Shown: positions 8,209 through 17,052, counted from the stretch's first letter. The stretch is DNA of 39,682 nt from an uncultured Caulobacterales bacterium (GCA_938040095.1 CALHXF010000047.1:1-39682); one strand, 5' to 3'. Program-made: numbers and translations. The notes: generated from the letters alone by a model not told the origin.

Positions 8209-8718
8209 CTAGCGTCTCTCAAATCTAATGGTGTAATTCGCTTCCGTCTCGCGCAGGGTCATTTGTGTTTTCGTCAGGGCCAAAATATCAACAGATGACG
8301 GCTCCGCGGTCAATATTGTCTCTGTCATCTGGCGGGCAATCGCGGTGGCTTGTGGCGTTCCACTTGCCGTCGTGACATCGACGTCTGTTATGCTCTCGAT
8401 CAATTTTGAGTTCTCGATTTTCCATGTGCCTACGCTTTTAACGTCATAGGTGGACAGCGTCTCGGGAACATTTTCAATTTTGAGGCGGGCTGAGCTTTGC
8501 AAGGTTCCGTCGGATAAATAGCGTGTTGCAGACTCTGAGATTTTAAGACTCACACCAGCGTCAACAATCGATATGGTTTTGACCTGCGTCCAATCCCCGA
8601 CAATTAACTCATCGGGAGAACTGGTGACGTTGCATGCGCTGAGCGCAACAGCGCTAAGTAGTCCTATGAAAACCTGTCTTAGATATTGTCTCATGATCGA
8701 CATTTTCACTCTAGTCAT
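8209..8718 (-). CDS. Small lipoprotein, paralogue of its upstream neighbour
   Basis: A 169-aa protein with a signal peptide ending in the lipobox LSAC (about residues 26-29), so it should be membrane-anchored after export. The mature part has the pattern ELIVGDWTQ near its start and GTWKIENSKLIESI in the middle, as in small lipocalin-like or META-like beta folds. No family was firmly recognised. It aligns by eye with the product of the next gene (GxW, then a threonine-rich strand, then W-(E/K)-(L/I)-x-(D/N)-x-(Q/K)-L-I). Its ATG overlaps the neighbour's stop by ATGA. Starts at residues 6 and 9 are also possible; GAGTG lies before the residue-6 ATG. Confidence 0.75.
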   Translation of the reverse strand: MTRVKMSIMRQYLRQVFIGLLSAVALSACNVTSSPDELIVGDWTQVKTISIVDAGVSLKISESATRYLSDGTLQSSARLKIENVPETLSTYDVKSVGTWKIENSKLIESITDVDVTTASGTPQATAIARQMTETILTAEPSSVDILALTKTQMTLRETEANYTIRFERR

Positions 8719-9239
8719 TTTCTACGATACACATCTGTTATACCTCGATCTGTATCTTGCAAGATCAGTTGGGCTTTATCTGCGGCAATAATTATTTTCA
8801 CAGAGGCCGTTGGTTCTACCGCTTGTTTTTGTAATTCTTGTTTCTGTAATTCCTCTGCCCATTTGACCGACAACGCGTCGGGCGTGCGGGGTGTGATCAA
8901 GGTTGTTTCTACGGTTTGGATCAGTTGTCCGTCTTTCAGTTCCCATCGACCGCGTAGATCCACATTCAGATTGACGCCCTCGCGGGGGAGGCCTGCGCTT
9001 TGCAAATTTAGAACGCGAGACAGAGTCCCTTCACCGGTTTTCTTTAGTGTTAAAACGGTATCTGTTGTCGTTGTCTGCACCCCTCCAGACGTCATCGACA
9101 TGGGCGTCCCTTGAATCCAGGTTCCAATGATCACTTTTTCAACGGGCACCTCTCCAGAGCAAGCGGCCAAAGCTAAAGCTGCCGTGAATATCATCACGCG
9201 AAAGGCAGAAATAAAGCGATGTGTAGACGAATAGATCAT
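8715..9239 (-). CDS. Small lipoprotein, paralogue of its downstream neighbour
   Basis: Starting at ATG 9239 this is a 174-aa protein. The frame is open 30 codons further upstream to 9329, but that extension would put a non-signal sequence before the signal peptide. The signal ends in LAAC. The mature region contains KVIIGTWIQ and GRWELKDGQLIQTVETTL, equivalent to GDWTQ and GTWKIENSKLIES in the neighbour, so the two are tandem duplicates. A short near-repeat (EELQKQELQKQ) lies near residue 135. Function is unknown; cell-envelope location is inferred from the lipobox. The divergent gene starts about 125 bases away. Confidence 0.75.
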   Translation of the reverse strand: MIYSSTHRFISAFRVMIFTAALALAACSGEVPVEKVIIGTWIQGTPMSMTSGGVQTTTTDTVLTLKKTGEGTLSRVLNLQSAGLPREGVNLNVDLRGRWELKDGQLIQTVETTLITPRTPDALSVKWAEELQKQELQKQAVEPTASVKIIIAADKAQLILQDTDRGITDVYRRK

Positions 9240-9364
9240 GCTTTCGCCTAACAGGACCTTGGTCTTGGGCAAAGCGGATTCACAAGGTTTCGAACGTGTT
9301 CTCAAGCCTTGATTTGGTATTTTTAACAAACGGCTGTATGCGTATATATCACATTGGGGATGCG

Positions 9365-9673
9365 ATGACGGATGAGGCTAAGGTAACGTGTTTCACGCCT
9401 GCGGAGGGACGCGATGCAGGTGTGAATATTCCCAAATGGAAATATGACTGTATTCGCCGCGCAATATTGGAATGTTTGGACGACAGAGAGAGCAACTCAA
9501 TGTTGTTCAAAGACCTAAACGAGGCCGTAACATTACGTTTGACGTCGAACCAACTGGCAAAACTTGGATCTGTCGGATGGCACGTCACCACTGTGAAATT
9601 GAATATGGAAGTTGAAGGCGAGCTGGTCCGTATTCACGGGGCTCGCCCTCAGACATTGCGTAAGAGCGTCTAA
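9365..9673 (+). CDS. Small DUF6958-like protein
   Basis: A 102-aa protein from ATG 9365, which has GGGGA shortly upstream; the frame is open back to 9296. The central WKYDCIRRAILECL, the acidic loop and the final WHVTTVKLNMEVEGELVRI followed by a basic tail resemble the DUF6958 group. Those are short proteins with a winged-helix-like look (tVqLdLEaxGxvxR). Function is not known. It is divergent from the lipoprotein pair. Assignment is by memory of the family pattern and moderately sure. Confidence 0.65.
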   Translation: MTDEAKVTCFTPAEGRDAGVNIPKWKYDCIRRAILECLDDRESNSMLFKDLNEAVTLRLTSNQLAKLGSVGWHVTTVKLNMEVEGELVRIHGARPQTLRKSV

Positions 9674-9707
9674 TCTCTACCCTGAACTCTCAGTCCAAGC
9701 GCTGAGC

Positions 9708-10678
9708 TTACATTGCAAGTCGGGAAAAGTTAAGTTTCCCCGCGAGCTCTTTAAATACCTTTTTCACCTCAGCCGCATTTTTCGCATCTTTATATTGATC
9801 TGGGCTAGTGGCGCAGGCGGTGAGAAGGCTCTTAGTCGATGCGGAAGAGGCATCCATACGATAGCCAATGGTAAAGATTTGAACGTCATCAGCCTTTGCG
9901 GCGTTGCAGAGCGCAAGTGTTTTTTTGGTCTGCGGCGCTTCATCTTGAAGGGGTCTCCATCCCCACATCACGCCAGCTGGCAAATATGTGTTACGCGAGG
10001 CCGTCATACTTTGGATGGTCGAGTTGGCTTTGCCCATTGACTTTGTGAGCTCACGGATCTCCGCTCCACAGGTCTTATTCATAAACCCTTTTATTCGGGT
10101 GCTGCCGAATGAAGCTTGCTCATCCAATGGCGCAGAGCGTGACCCCACACAGCCGCGCCACGTCTGTGTCGTTGTTTGCATGTTGTAGGTCTGTGTGCCC
10201 GTCAGTTCGGTCTGGCCACCTGTACAGTCTTGCTCCTCGTAGGAGCCTTCGCCCCTATACGGACCATCGTTGATGATATCATAGGTAATCGTGCGACCCG
10301 TTGCTGTGCAACAATTTGTAGCTCTTCACGCCCCACAATGCCCATGAAGAACGTGTTATATGCGGACGTCCCAGTAACATGAACGTTGTCATCGATGAGC
10401 TTCACTTCGAACGAAATCTTACCGTCTTTACCTTTGTTTCCATTATTATGCTCTTGGACAAACTTCTTGACGATGCCTTTGAGTTGATTCTCTTTGGGGG
10501 AATTGGGTTTGGTCGCAGCCAAGGTCGCGGAATCAACGATATCTTGGAGGTTTTGTTTCTGGCTTGTCGCGGCATTAAAATCTACCGCCGCTCCAACGCA
10601 GACCCGCATCGCTAAGACACTTACCGAAAACACCAGGGCAACATTACCCTCGGTATTCTTACAATATGACTTAAACAT
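9708..10678 (-). pseudogene. Decayed TadE/TadG-like pilus-assembly protein with VWA remnant
   Basis: Reading from 10678, the first ~125 codons give a typical TadE/G-like start (EGNVALVFSVSVLAMRVCVGAAVDFNAAT, one membrane helix) ending in FFMGIVGREELQIVAQQ. That frame then turns to nonsense and stops at 10202. A different frame picks up near 10304 (GRTITYDIIND, then YEEQDCTGGQTELTG) and runs to 9708 with the C-terminal half of a von Willebrand A domain (SMTASRNTYLPAGVMWGW, DVQIFTIGY). The DxSGSM metal site is missing. The usual VLMTDGANT strand is also missing between APQTKK and TLALCNAAKA. At least two internal deletions, one frame-changing, are implied. No other tad gene is nearby. Confidence 0.8.
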
Positions 10679-10772
10679 TCGAAATTCCTACATGAATTTC
10701 TGCTTGATAGATAACAAATAGCGGTTTCTATTTTACTTGGGCTTATGGTGAATATTGGGTTAATGAATCGGC

Positions 10773-11738
10773 ATGACCCAAACCCATTTGACCCAAAAAT
10801 TAAAACTCGCACTCCCGCAATTGGCTCCGATTTGGCTCTCGAGAGAGGCGGGACTCGCCCAAGTTACTCAAACGATTGCAGCGGCAGCTAAAGAAGAAGC
10901 TGACCTCATTGTTTTCTCGGAAAGTTTCGTGCCAGGTTATCCTTTCTGGCTCGACGGGACGGGCGGCGCGCGATTCAACGACCCTATGCAGAAAGAGATC
11001 TTTGCGCATTATGCTGACCAATCTGTGACCATAGAAGACGGGCATTTGGATGATGTATGCGCGGCTCTCGCAGCGGCTAAGATGGCGTGTTATCTTGGGA
11101 TCATCGAACGCCCGCGTGATCGCACAGGGCATTCGCTCTATTGTTCTTATGTTTACATAGACGCGACGGGCACAGTCCAATCTGTCCATCGGAAACTCCA
11201 ACCCACTTACGAAGAGCGGTTGGTCTGGAGCCCAGGTGATGGTCACGGCCTTGTCACGCATCGTCTTGGCGCGTTCACGGTGGGTGGCTTGAATTGTTGG
11301 GAAAATTGGATGCCGCTCGCGCGCGCCGCGCTTTATGGTCAAGGCGAAGATTTGCACGTCATGGGATGGCCTGGGAATGACCGTAATACGCGTGACCTCA
11401 CGCCAATGCTGGCAAAGGAAGGCCGCAGTTATTGCGTGTCTGTCTCTGCGATTATGCGCCCGCAAGATGTTCGCGATGATACGCCCTACGCCGATGACAT
11501 CCGCGCCGCGCTGGGTGATATGCCAGCCAATGGCGGATCTTGCGTCGCTGCACCCGATGGGAGTTGGGTGCTAGAGCCTGTCGTCGGAACAGCGGGTTTG
11601 CGTTTCTGCGACCTTGATCCTGCTTTTGTTGGTCGTGAGCGCCAGAATTTTGATCCAGCAGGACATTATTCGCGTCCAGACGTCACGCAGCTCACCGTTG
11701 ACCGTCGCCGTCAAACGACGACGATCTTTAAGGATTGA
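10773..11738 (+). CDS. Nitrilase-family carbon-nitrogen hydrolase
   Basis: A 321-aa enzyme with the complete nitrilase triad: E50 in FSESFVPGYPFW, K141 in HRKLQPTYEERLVW and the nucleophile C175 in GGLNCWENWMP. The NCWENWMP signature and the PTYEERLVW loop place it in the true nitrilase branch (nitrile to carboxylate plus ammonia) rather than the amidase branches. Length is normal and no signal peptide is seen. Substrate range cannot be read from the sequence. It converges with the carboxylesterase gene with five bases between them. Upstream is the decayed Tad gene on the other strand. Confidence 0.9.
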   Translation: MTQTHLTQKLKLALPQLAPIWLSREAGLAQVTQTIAAAAKEEADLIVFSESFVPGYPFWLDGTGGARFNDPMQKEIFAHYADQSVTIEDGHLDDVCAALAAAKMACYLGIIERPRDRTGHSLYCSYVYIDATGTVQSVHRKLQPTYEERLVWSPGDGHGLVTHRLGAFTVGGLNCWENWMPLARAALYGQGEDLHVMGWPGNDRNTRDLTPMLAKEGRSYCVSVSAIMRPQDVRDDTPYADDIRAALGDMPANGGSCVAAPDGSWVLEPVVGTAGLRFCDLDPAFVGRERQNFDPAGHYSRPDVTQLTVDRRRQTTTIFKD

Positions 11739-11743
11739 GCGAC

Positions 11744-13495
11744 CTAGTCGTTCAACGTGCCGACATCGCCAGAACTGGCGAATTCGGCATCTAATGCCCC
11801 TAATTTCAGGACGAGCCCTGTTTCCAACGCGTCGAGTTTGGCTTTGCGAATATGCGCTTCAGCCGTCGTAACGGGTAGGCCCGTGTTGCCCGAAAAATGC
11901 ATCCAGTTTTCACCTGTGTGCTGTGCCCATGCTGGCACGCCCATTTCCACCAAGTTTGTGCCGTTTGGATCACCTGTCTTGGCGAAATTTGTCCAAGCCG
12001 CAACCATGACATCCGTTAACGCTTCATCATCCTTAGAGAGTCCCAAAATGGATTCATTGCTGTCAAAGACGAAAGAGATTTCTGCAGCGTGAAATGCGCC
12101 TAAAGTCTGTTTCTCCGACGGCGGCGTACGGGAAAAGTGATAGAGCCAATTGGGCGAACCTGCGGCAGTATTGGCTTGCGCGGCATATCTCACGTTCACG
12201 CCAAATATATCATCGCCCATCATTTGCGTGCCACCTGCTGTGTAATCAGCGTTGAGCTTATAAACGGTCGCGAGCGTTTCACCTTGGTCGGGATAGTGTT
12301 TATTTAGCGTCGCAATCATCTCCGCACCGCCCTCGGGCATATCGGATTCCCAGACTGAGGGTTGCCCATCATCAGGAAAGAAGAGCGTGCCTTCGTCGGA
12401 ATTATAGCCTGAAATCATTGGGACGGAATGGATGTCGCCGTCGCGGAACGCGTGCCCGACATTTTTCGGAAAGACATAGCCGTCCCGAATGTGGTGAAAG
12501 GCTTCTTCGGCTTTCTCTGGCAAGTTCGCCATAATGTCAGCCGCAGGGACAGCGCGCAAATCTGCGGCTGTTGGATCGGTTAAACCGAGGGCGTCAGCGA
12601 CTTTCTCGCCCATGTTATACCCACTGGGCCAGCCCAATCCCTCGCCGTCCATCTGACCGAGGTGATAGGTTGATGCGCCACTTTGTAAAATGGCTTTGTG
12701 GAATTTCCCTTTTGCCAAAGGACTGGCCATCAGTTCAGTCACAGACCAAGCGCCTGCGCTTTCACCGAAGACCGTGATGTTCTCTGGGTCGCCGCCATAG
12801 CTGGCAATATTGTCGCGCACCCAATCTAGCGCGGCCATTTGATCGAGTGTGCCATAATTGCCTGACACACCATTTGGGTCTGCTGCAGACAGGGCGGGAT
12901 GCGCCATGTAGCCAAATGCGCCCAAACGATAATTGATGGTCACAAGCACAACATCTTTTTGGACCAGACCATTGGACTGGTAATAGGAAAAATCACTCGA
13001 CCCGAATTGATGCCCGCCACCGTGAATCCAAAGCATGACAGGTTGTTTTGTTTCGCCCGCAAGATTGCCCGTTCGCACATTGAGATAGAGACAATCTTCG
13101 CTGATAGGCGACGGTTTCTGTGCCGCGACGGCCTTTTTGATTAGGAAGTTCTTTGTCGCGCTTAACCCGTGACCTTCGATGAGGCGTTCGAAAAACCCGC
13201 CTTCTGTATCTGCGGGCTGCATGCAACGATCTCCGAATGTGTCAGCAACGCGTGTCTCTGACCATGTTGGCGCAGTGGCAGGCGGAGCCCACCGCAGATC
13301 ACCCGTCGGTGTGGCAGCAAAGGGCAAGCCTTTGAAGTTATAAATGCCAGCGTCATCTGTGTTCACGCCCTGCACAGGGCCTTGCGGCGTCGAGATCAAT
13401 GCGGCTTCGCTTACGCTCTCATTCGCGCTGTTGCAGGCTACAAGAGCCAAGGTGGCTGCGGATAACAGGACGGCCCGCATCGGTGAAAGTCGCAT
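11744..13495 (-). CDS. Type B carboxylesterase, lipoprotein
   Basis: About 583 aa from ATG 13495; the frame is open to a TTG at 13516. A signal peptide ends in LVAC, so the enzyme is probably lipid-anchored in the envelope. Oxyanion motif LWIHGGGHQFG and nucleophile elbow FGESAGAWSV (Ser about residue 246) are clear. The acid lies in GYNSDEGTLFF and the histidine in GAFHAAEISFVF. C-terminal FAKTGDPNG is typical of the family, which hydrolyses carboxylic esters with broad specificity. The FAD oxidoreductase gene is divergent, so the two may share a control region at 13496-13609. Confidence 0.9.
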   Translation of the reverse strand: MRLSPMRAVLLSAATLALVACNSANESVSEAALISTPQGPVQGVNTDDAGIYNFKGLPFAATPTGDLRWAPPATAPTWSETRVADTFGDRCMQPADTEGGFFERLIEGHGLSATKNFLIKKAVAAQKPSPISEDCLYLNVRTGNLAGETKQPVMLWIHGGGHQFGSSDFSYYQSNGLVQKDVVLVTINYRLGAFGYMAHPALSAADPNGVSGNYGTLDQMAALDWVRDNIASYGGDPENITVFGESAGAWSVTELMASPLAKGKFHKAILQSGASTYHLGQMDGEGLGWPSGYNMGEKVADALGLTDPTAADLRAVPAADIMANLPEKAEEAFHHIRDGYVFPKNVGHAFRDGDIHSVPMISGYNSDEGTLFFPDDGQPSVWESDMPEGGAEMIATLNKHYPDQGETLATVYKLNADYTAGGTQMMGDDIFGVNVRYAAQANTAAGSPNWLYHFSRTPPSEKQTLGAFHAAEISFVFDSNESILGLSKDDEALTDVMVAAWTNFAKTGDPNGTNLVEMGVPAWAQHTGENWMHFSGNTGLPVTTAEAHIRKAKLDALETGLVLKLGALDAEFASSGDVGTLND

Positions 13496-13609
13496 GATAT
13501 ATCTTTCTGATTTCAACTAGGCGGGTGTCAGTTTGGGGTTTGCGCCCCAGGTCGCACATGATTGGCCTGAAACCGCAGTGATGACAAGTTTTCTGCCTTT
13601 CCGCCCTTC

Positions 13610-14707
13610 ATGCAATTGTGTAGAGCGCGGGCCGTGACTGATGTGCCGCATATCATTGTTATCGGCGCAGGGCTGATCGGGCTTTGCACAGCTGATGAAT
13701 TGACCCAACGCGGCGCAAAGGTGACCGTCATCGATGGGCGTGCTGGACCGTGTAAGGGCACGAGCTTCTCCAATTCTGGCATGATCCATCCCAGCCAAGC
13801 CCGCAGTTGGGACCCTGAAGTGGACGACACAGATGCAGTCCTAGATGCCGCCCGCGTAACAGTGGCCTTAGGGCAGTGTTCGAAAACTTTACTCACTTCA
13901 AAAATGAAACGATTTGGAATGCCAGAGCGGCCAGACGGCTGTATTCAACTCCTCCCGAGTTTGGATGCAGCGCGCGCGATGCAACTGACCCAGAATGCTA
14001 TAGGTGTTCGGACGGATGTATTAATGGATGAGGTCGAGAGCTTTGGTCGACCTGCCTGTCATTTTCCTGATGACAGTTCTGGAAATGCGCATTTATTTGG
14101 ATGTGCCTTGGCGGATGATTTGGGGGCGCGCGGCGTGACATTCATCTATGAGGCGCGAGGGCTAGATCTGCGTCGATCTGACGAGACGGTTGCTGTGAGA
14201 ACCTCTGAGCAACATTTTCAATGTGATCATTTAATCGTCGCGGCAGGGGCAGGTTCACCTGATATTCTGGCGAAGCTAGGCGTTAGACTGAACCTAAGCT
14301 TGATCAGTGGAGCCGCTGCAGACTTTACCTTGCCAAGAGACCTAAGGGGGCTGCCTTCGCGTCCGATTATGGACAGTGAAAGCCGCTCGGCTTTGACGGT
14401 TTTTGCGGATCGGTTACGTGTCTCGGGCGGGTGGAATGTAACGGACCCAACGGCTCTGATCACGCGGTGGCGCGAGATTGCGCCGCAGCTTTTTGAGCAA
14501 ATCGGACCTCCCATTTCTACGTGGACCTCAAAGCGCCCTATCAGCCCCGCGGGACGACCCTATATTAGTGCGACTTCTGTTCCCGGGCTTTGGGTCAATA
14601 CGGGACATGGGCATATGGGATGGACGCTCTGCGCGGGATCAGGTGAGCTGTTGGCGGAGATGATCTTAAACGGACGGCAAGACAACCGCTTTGCTTTTGC
14701 TGGCTAG
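13610..14707 (+). CDS. FAD-dependent oxidoreductase, DadA/DAO-like
   Basis: A 365-aa DAO-fold protein. The N-terminal dinucleotide motif IIVIGAGLIGLCTADELTQRGAKVTVID and the C-terminal ISATSVPGLWVNTGHGHMGWTLCAGSGELLAEMI are typical of D-amino acid dehydrogenase (DadA) and related enzymes that bind FAD and oxidise amines. It is shorter than most DadA proteins (about 410-430 aa). The start may be ATG 13610 or GTG 13634; neither has a good Shine-Dalgarno, and the GTG gives the more usual N-terminus. The substrate is not determined; a D-amino acid or similar amine is inferred. Confidence 0.85.
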   Translation: MQLCRARAVTDVPHIIVIGAGLIGLCTADELTQRGAKVTVIDGRAGPCKGTSFSNSGMIHPSQARSWDPEVDDTDAVLDAARVTVALGQCSKTLLTSKMKRFGMPERPDGCIQLLPSLDAARAMQLTQNAIGVRTDVLMDEVESFGRPACHFPDDSSGNAHLFGCALADDLGARGVTFIYEARGLDLRRSDETVAVRTSEQHFQCDHLIVAAGAGSPDILAKLGVRLNLSLISGAAADFTLPRDLRGLPSRPIMDSESRSALTVFADRLRVSGGWNVTDPTALITRWREIAPQLFEQIGPPISTWTSKRPISPAGRPYISATSVPGLWVNTGHGHMGWTLCAGSGELLAEMILNGRQDNRFAFAG

Positions 14708-14720
14708 TTGAAGACTACCC

Positions 14721-14966
14721 TTAGGCAATAATATCTGGCGTAATCTGGTTCTCGATGAAGGCGATGCGATCCTTCATAGCCAGCTTGATTTTCTTCATGC
14801 GGCGGAGTTTCAACATATCCATTACACCTGTCTCCGCGAGAGCTTTGATTTCATTATCAACGGCACGATGTTCCGTCCGTAGACGGTTTAAGAGCGCTAA
14901 AAGGTCTGCGTCTGACAAGCCCTCTGGACTCGTTTCATCGGGCATATCTGGCGTAAAATCGTCCAT
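14721..14966 (-). CDS. DUF465/YdcH-like small protein
   Basis: An 81-aa, highly charged helical protein. The part LLALLNRLRTEHRAVDNEIKALAE followed by LKLRRMKKIKLAMKDRIAFIE is the DUF465 (YdcH) pattern of two antiparallel helices. An acidic N-terminal extension of about 20 residues precedes it. The function of the family is unknown. A second, shorter DUF465 gene starts on the opposite strand at 15170, so the two form a divergent pair. Confidence 0.85.
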   Translation of the reverse strand: MDDFTPDMPDETSPEGLSDADLLALLNRLRTEHRAVDNEIKALAETGVMDMLKLRRMKKIKLAMKDRIAFIENQITPDIIA

Positions 14967-15169
14967 GCCGAACGTCTAGCCTTGATTGTTGAGGGGCGCA
15001 ACGTCTCTCGCCTGTAAAGAGCGAGGTACTTGATTCTGAAAAAATTACGTTTATTTTTAAGATGATATTCACCCTTAGTCTTAAATTTTGTTGAGACTTT
15101 CAACTTACGCGGGACTCTCCCTCGAAGTTCTGTTAGGCAAAATCATCAGACATTTAGAAGGAGCCTAGG

Positions 15170-15340
15170 ATGGCAGTATCGGCACATTTGGAAACATTGC
15201 ACAGCAAGCACACCAATTTGGAACAAAAAATCCAAGCCGAACTTCGAAGTCCGCTCCCCGACAACATACGAGTCTCGCAACTCAAAAAAGAAAAGCTTCA
15301 GATCAAAGAAACGATTCAGACTTTCTCTCAATCCAGTTAA
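15170..15340 (+). CDS. 56-aa DUF465/YdcH protein
   Basis: A 56-aa frame with an AAGGAG Shine-Dalgarno (15158-15163) before ATG 15170. It begins MAVSAHLETLHSKHTNLEQK, continues with QAELRSPLPDN and ends with VSQLKKEKLQIKETI, the canonical short alphaproteobacterial DUF465 form: two helices with a polar loop. The gene is shorter than usual gene-finding cut-offs. It is followed by a strong terminator at 15410-15459, so it is probably a single-gene transcript. Function is unknown. Confidence 0.85.
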   Translation: MAVSAHLETLHSKHTNLEQKIQAELRSPLPDNIRVSQLKKEKLQIKETIQTFSQSS

Positions 15341-15409
15341 ACACACTCTAAACCCAGTGAAACGGTTGGGCCACATCTGTTGAAGGATACGGCCGGGTTC
15401 TATATGGTG

Positions 15410-15459
15410 CCTCCATTGGCCCTCATCAGGGGCTTGCCAGTGGGGGTTTATTTTTGACC
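15410..15459 (+). terminator. Intrinsic terminator after the 56-aa DUF465 gene
   Basis: Stem arms 15410-15420 (CCTCCATTGGC) and 15436-15446 (GCCAGTGGGGG) pair with two G-T wobbles. The loop contains a further short CCCT/AGGG pairing. The tract TTTATTTTT follows directly. It ends about 25 bases before the start of the next gene, so that gene's promoter must overlap it or the SDR depends on readthrough. Confidence 0.8.
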
Positions 15460-15472
15460 TCATATTCAGTTG

Positions 15473-15480
15473 AAGGAGGT
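15473..15480 (+). promoter_or_regulatory. Strong Shine-Dalgarno deciding the SDR start
   Basis: AAGGAGGT lies five bases (from AGGAGG) before ATG 15485. This makes 15485 the start rather than the in-frame TTG at 15470, which would place the site inside the gene. Confidence 0.85.
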
Positions 15481-15484
15481 CATT

Positions 15485-16288
15485 ATGTCTGACCGTGTTT
15501 TCATTATTACGGGTGCCGCGCGTGGCATTGGATTTGCCTGTGCGCAGCGTCTTGTCGAAGATGGTCATCGTGTCGTTTTGGCAGATCGTGACACAGATGC
15601 AGGTATGGCGGCGGGCAAAGACTTGGCCGCAGGCACAGAACGCGCGATTTTTGTTGAATGTGATGTCGCGGATCCGCTCTCGGTGCATAACCTCATCGCG
15701 GAAACACTGGGGGCTTATAATCGCATCGATGGTTTGATTAATAATGCGGGTATCGCCGTCAAAGGTGGCGCGCTGGATATGAGTATTGAGGATTTTGACC
15801 GTAACCTCGCTGTTAATTTACGCGGAGCGTTCCTTGTGTCCAAAGCTGTCGCGAAACATATGGTCGCTGAAATCGAAGACCGCTCGGATCGTTCGCGTTT
15901 GACTGAACGTCCTTATGCTATCGTCAACATGTCATCAATTAACGACACCGTCGCTATCCCTGATTATCTGGCTTATACGATTTCAAAAGGCGGCATGAAA
16001 CAAATGACCCGCGCGATGGCGATTGAGCTCGCGCCTTACGGTATTCGCGTCAACGGCATTGGTCCCGGATCGATCAAAACAGAAATGCTGGCCAGCGTTC
16101 TGTCTGATGCTAGTGCTATGAAGAAAATCACGCAACGCACACCGCTGGGCCGTCCGGGACTGCCAGACGAAATCGCAGCCGTCGCGGCGTTCCTGCTATC
16201 CGAGGAAAGCAGCTATATCACAGGTCAGCATATTTATGCGGACGGCGGACGTTTGGCATTGAACTACACGATGCCCGTGGATGATTAG
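15485..16288 (+). CDS. Short-chain dehydrogenase/reductase (classical)
   Basis: A 267-aa classical SDR. Cofactor motif TGAARGIG (about residues 9-16), CDVAD, NNAG, catalytic Ser in VNMSSIND, and Tyr/Lys in YTISKGG are all present. The C-terminal IRVNGIGPGSIKTEM and SYITGQHIYADGG are standard. An aspartate after the second beta strand (VVLADRD) suggests NAD preference. Resembles 3-oxoacyl-ACP reductase or glucose 1-dehydrogenase-type enzymes; the exact substrate is unknown. It is intact at all catalytic positions, unlike the SDR at 2938-3825. Confidence 0.9.
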   Translation: MSDRVFIITGAARGIGFACAQRLVEDGHRVVLADRDTDAGMAAGKDLAAGTERAIFVECDVADPLSVHNLIAETLGAYNRIDGLINNAGIAVKGGALDMSIEDFDRNLAVNLRGAFLVSKAVAKHMVAEIEDRSDRSRLTERPYAIVNMSSINDTVAIPDYLAYTISKGGMKQMTRAMAIELAPYGIRVNGIGPGSIKTEMLASVLSDASAMKKITQRTPLGRPGLPDEIAAVAAFLLSEESSYITGQHIYADGGRLALNYTMPVDD

Positions 16289-16330
16289 CGAGGTTTGGCT
16301 TAACGGCGTCTGTTTCGCCCAACGCCCAAT

Positions 16331-16366
16331 AAAAAAGCCCGCTCTCAATTGAGAGCGGGCTTTTTT
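16331..16366. terminator. Bidirectional terminator between SDR and trcR
   Basis: A perfect 36-base palindrome: A6, GCCCGCTCTCAA, its complement, and T6. The A and T tracts on either side make it a U-tailed terminator for both converging genes. Confidence 0.92.
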
Positions 16367-16386
16367 ATTCTTCTATTGTGTGAGCC

Positions 16387-17052
16387 CTAAGAGCCAGAGC
16401 TCGGCTTGAATAGGCTTTCCAATGTATGCTCGACCTTTGGCTTGTCGGCTTCAATTGGAGTTGGTGATGCGAGAGGTTCGAGCGGTGCGCCGCCTTCGGC
16501 TTCGAGTTTCGCTTGTTCTTTCGCGCGCTTATCTGCCGCCTTTCTGACGAGTGCGTCGAGGTCGATCTGACCACACAAGCCAAGGCTGACAGGGTCAGTT
16601 GGGTTGATCGTGTTGATTTTCCAATGTGTCCGATCACGGATAGCTTTGATCGTCGGCTTAGTTGTCCCGATGAGTTTAGAGATTTGCGCATCTGTGATTT
16701 CAGCGTGATTACGTACGATCCAAGCAATCGCGTCTGGGCGATCTTGGCGACGTGACAGCGGCGTATAACGCGGGCCTTTTTTCTTCGTCTTTGGCTCTAG
16801 CTTGTCCGAGTCAAAGCTGTTTGGCTTCATCGCGTAATTTGGATTGGCTTCAGCTTTCTCGATCTCTTCGCGAGAGATTTGGCCGTTAGCAATCGGGTCC
16901 GCGCCGCGGATACCTGCGGCAACGTCGCCATCGGCAATACCTTCAACTTCGAGGATGTGCAGGGCGCAGAATTCGGAAATCTGCTTGAAGGTCATACCGG
17001 TGTTGTCAATCAACCAAACGGCGGTCGCCTTGGGCATCAAAATCTGTGTCAT
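16387..17052 (-). CDS. trcR: TrcR-like cell-cycle transcriptional regulator (DUF1013)
   Basis: A 221-aa protein of the DUF1013 family, annotated in alphaproteobacteria as the cell-cycle regulator TrcR. The N-terminal LMPKATAVWLIDNTGMTFKQISEFCALHILEVEGIAD and the central YTPLSRRQDRPDAIAWIVRNH are highly characteristic. The segment ITDAQISKLIGTTKPTIKAIRDR is a helix-turn-helix. The C-terminal tail (about residues 170-221) is Lys/Ala/Pro-rich and variable. The start is ATG 17052 because GGAGG sits six bases before it, although the frame is open to 17115. A terminator lies in the leader (17117-17138). Confidence 0.9.
   Translation of the reverse strand: MTQILMPKATAVWLIDNTGMTFKQISEFCALHILEVEGIADGDVAAGIRGADPIANGQISREEIEKAEANPNYAMKPNSFDSDKLEPKTKKKGPRYTPLSRRQDRPDAIAWIVRNHAEITDAQISKLIGTTKPTIKAIRDRTHWKINTINPTDPVSLGLCGQIDLDALVRKAADKRAKEQAKLEAEGGAPLEPLASPTPIEADKPKVEHTLESLFKPSSGS

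Noticed and set aside
10800-11465. 221-codon minus-strand open frame opposite the nitrilase
   Set aside because: The plus-strand frame has the full catalytic triad; this frame is a compositional shadow.
15341-15409. Possible small structured RNA between the 56-aa gene and its terminator
   Set aside because: Only self-complementary GGCC blocks and no extended stem were found before the terminator; no promoter is evident.
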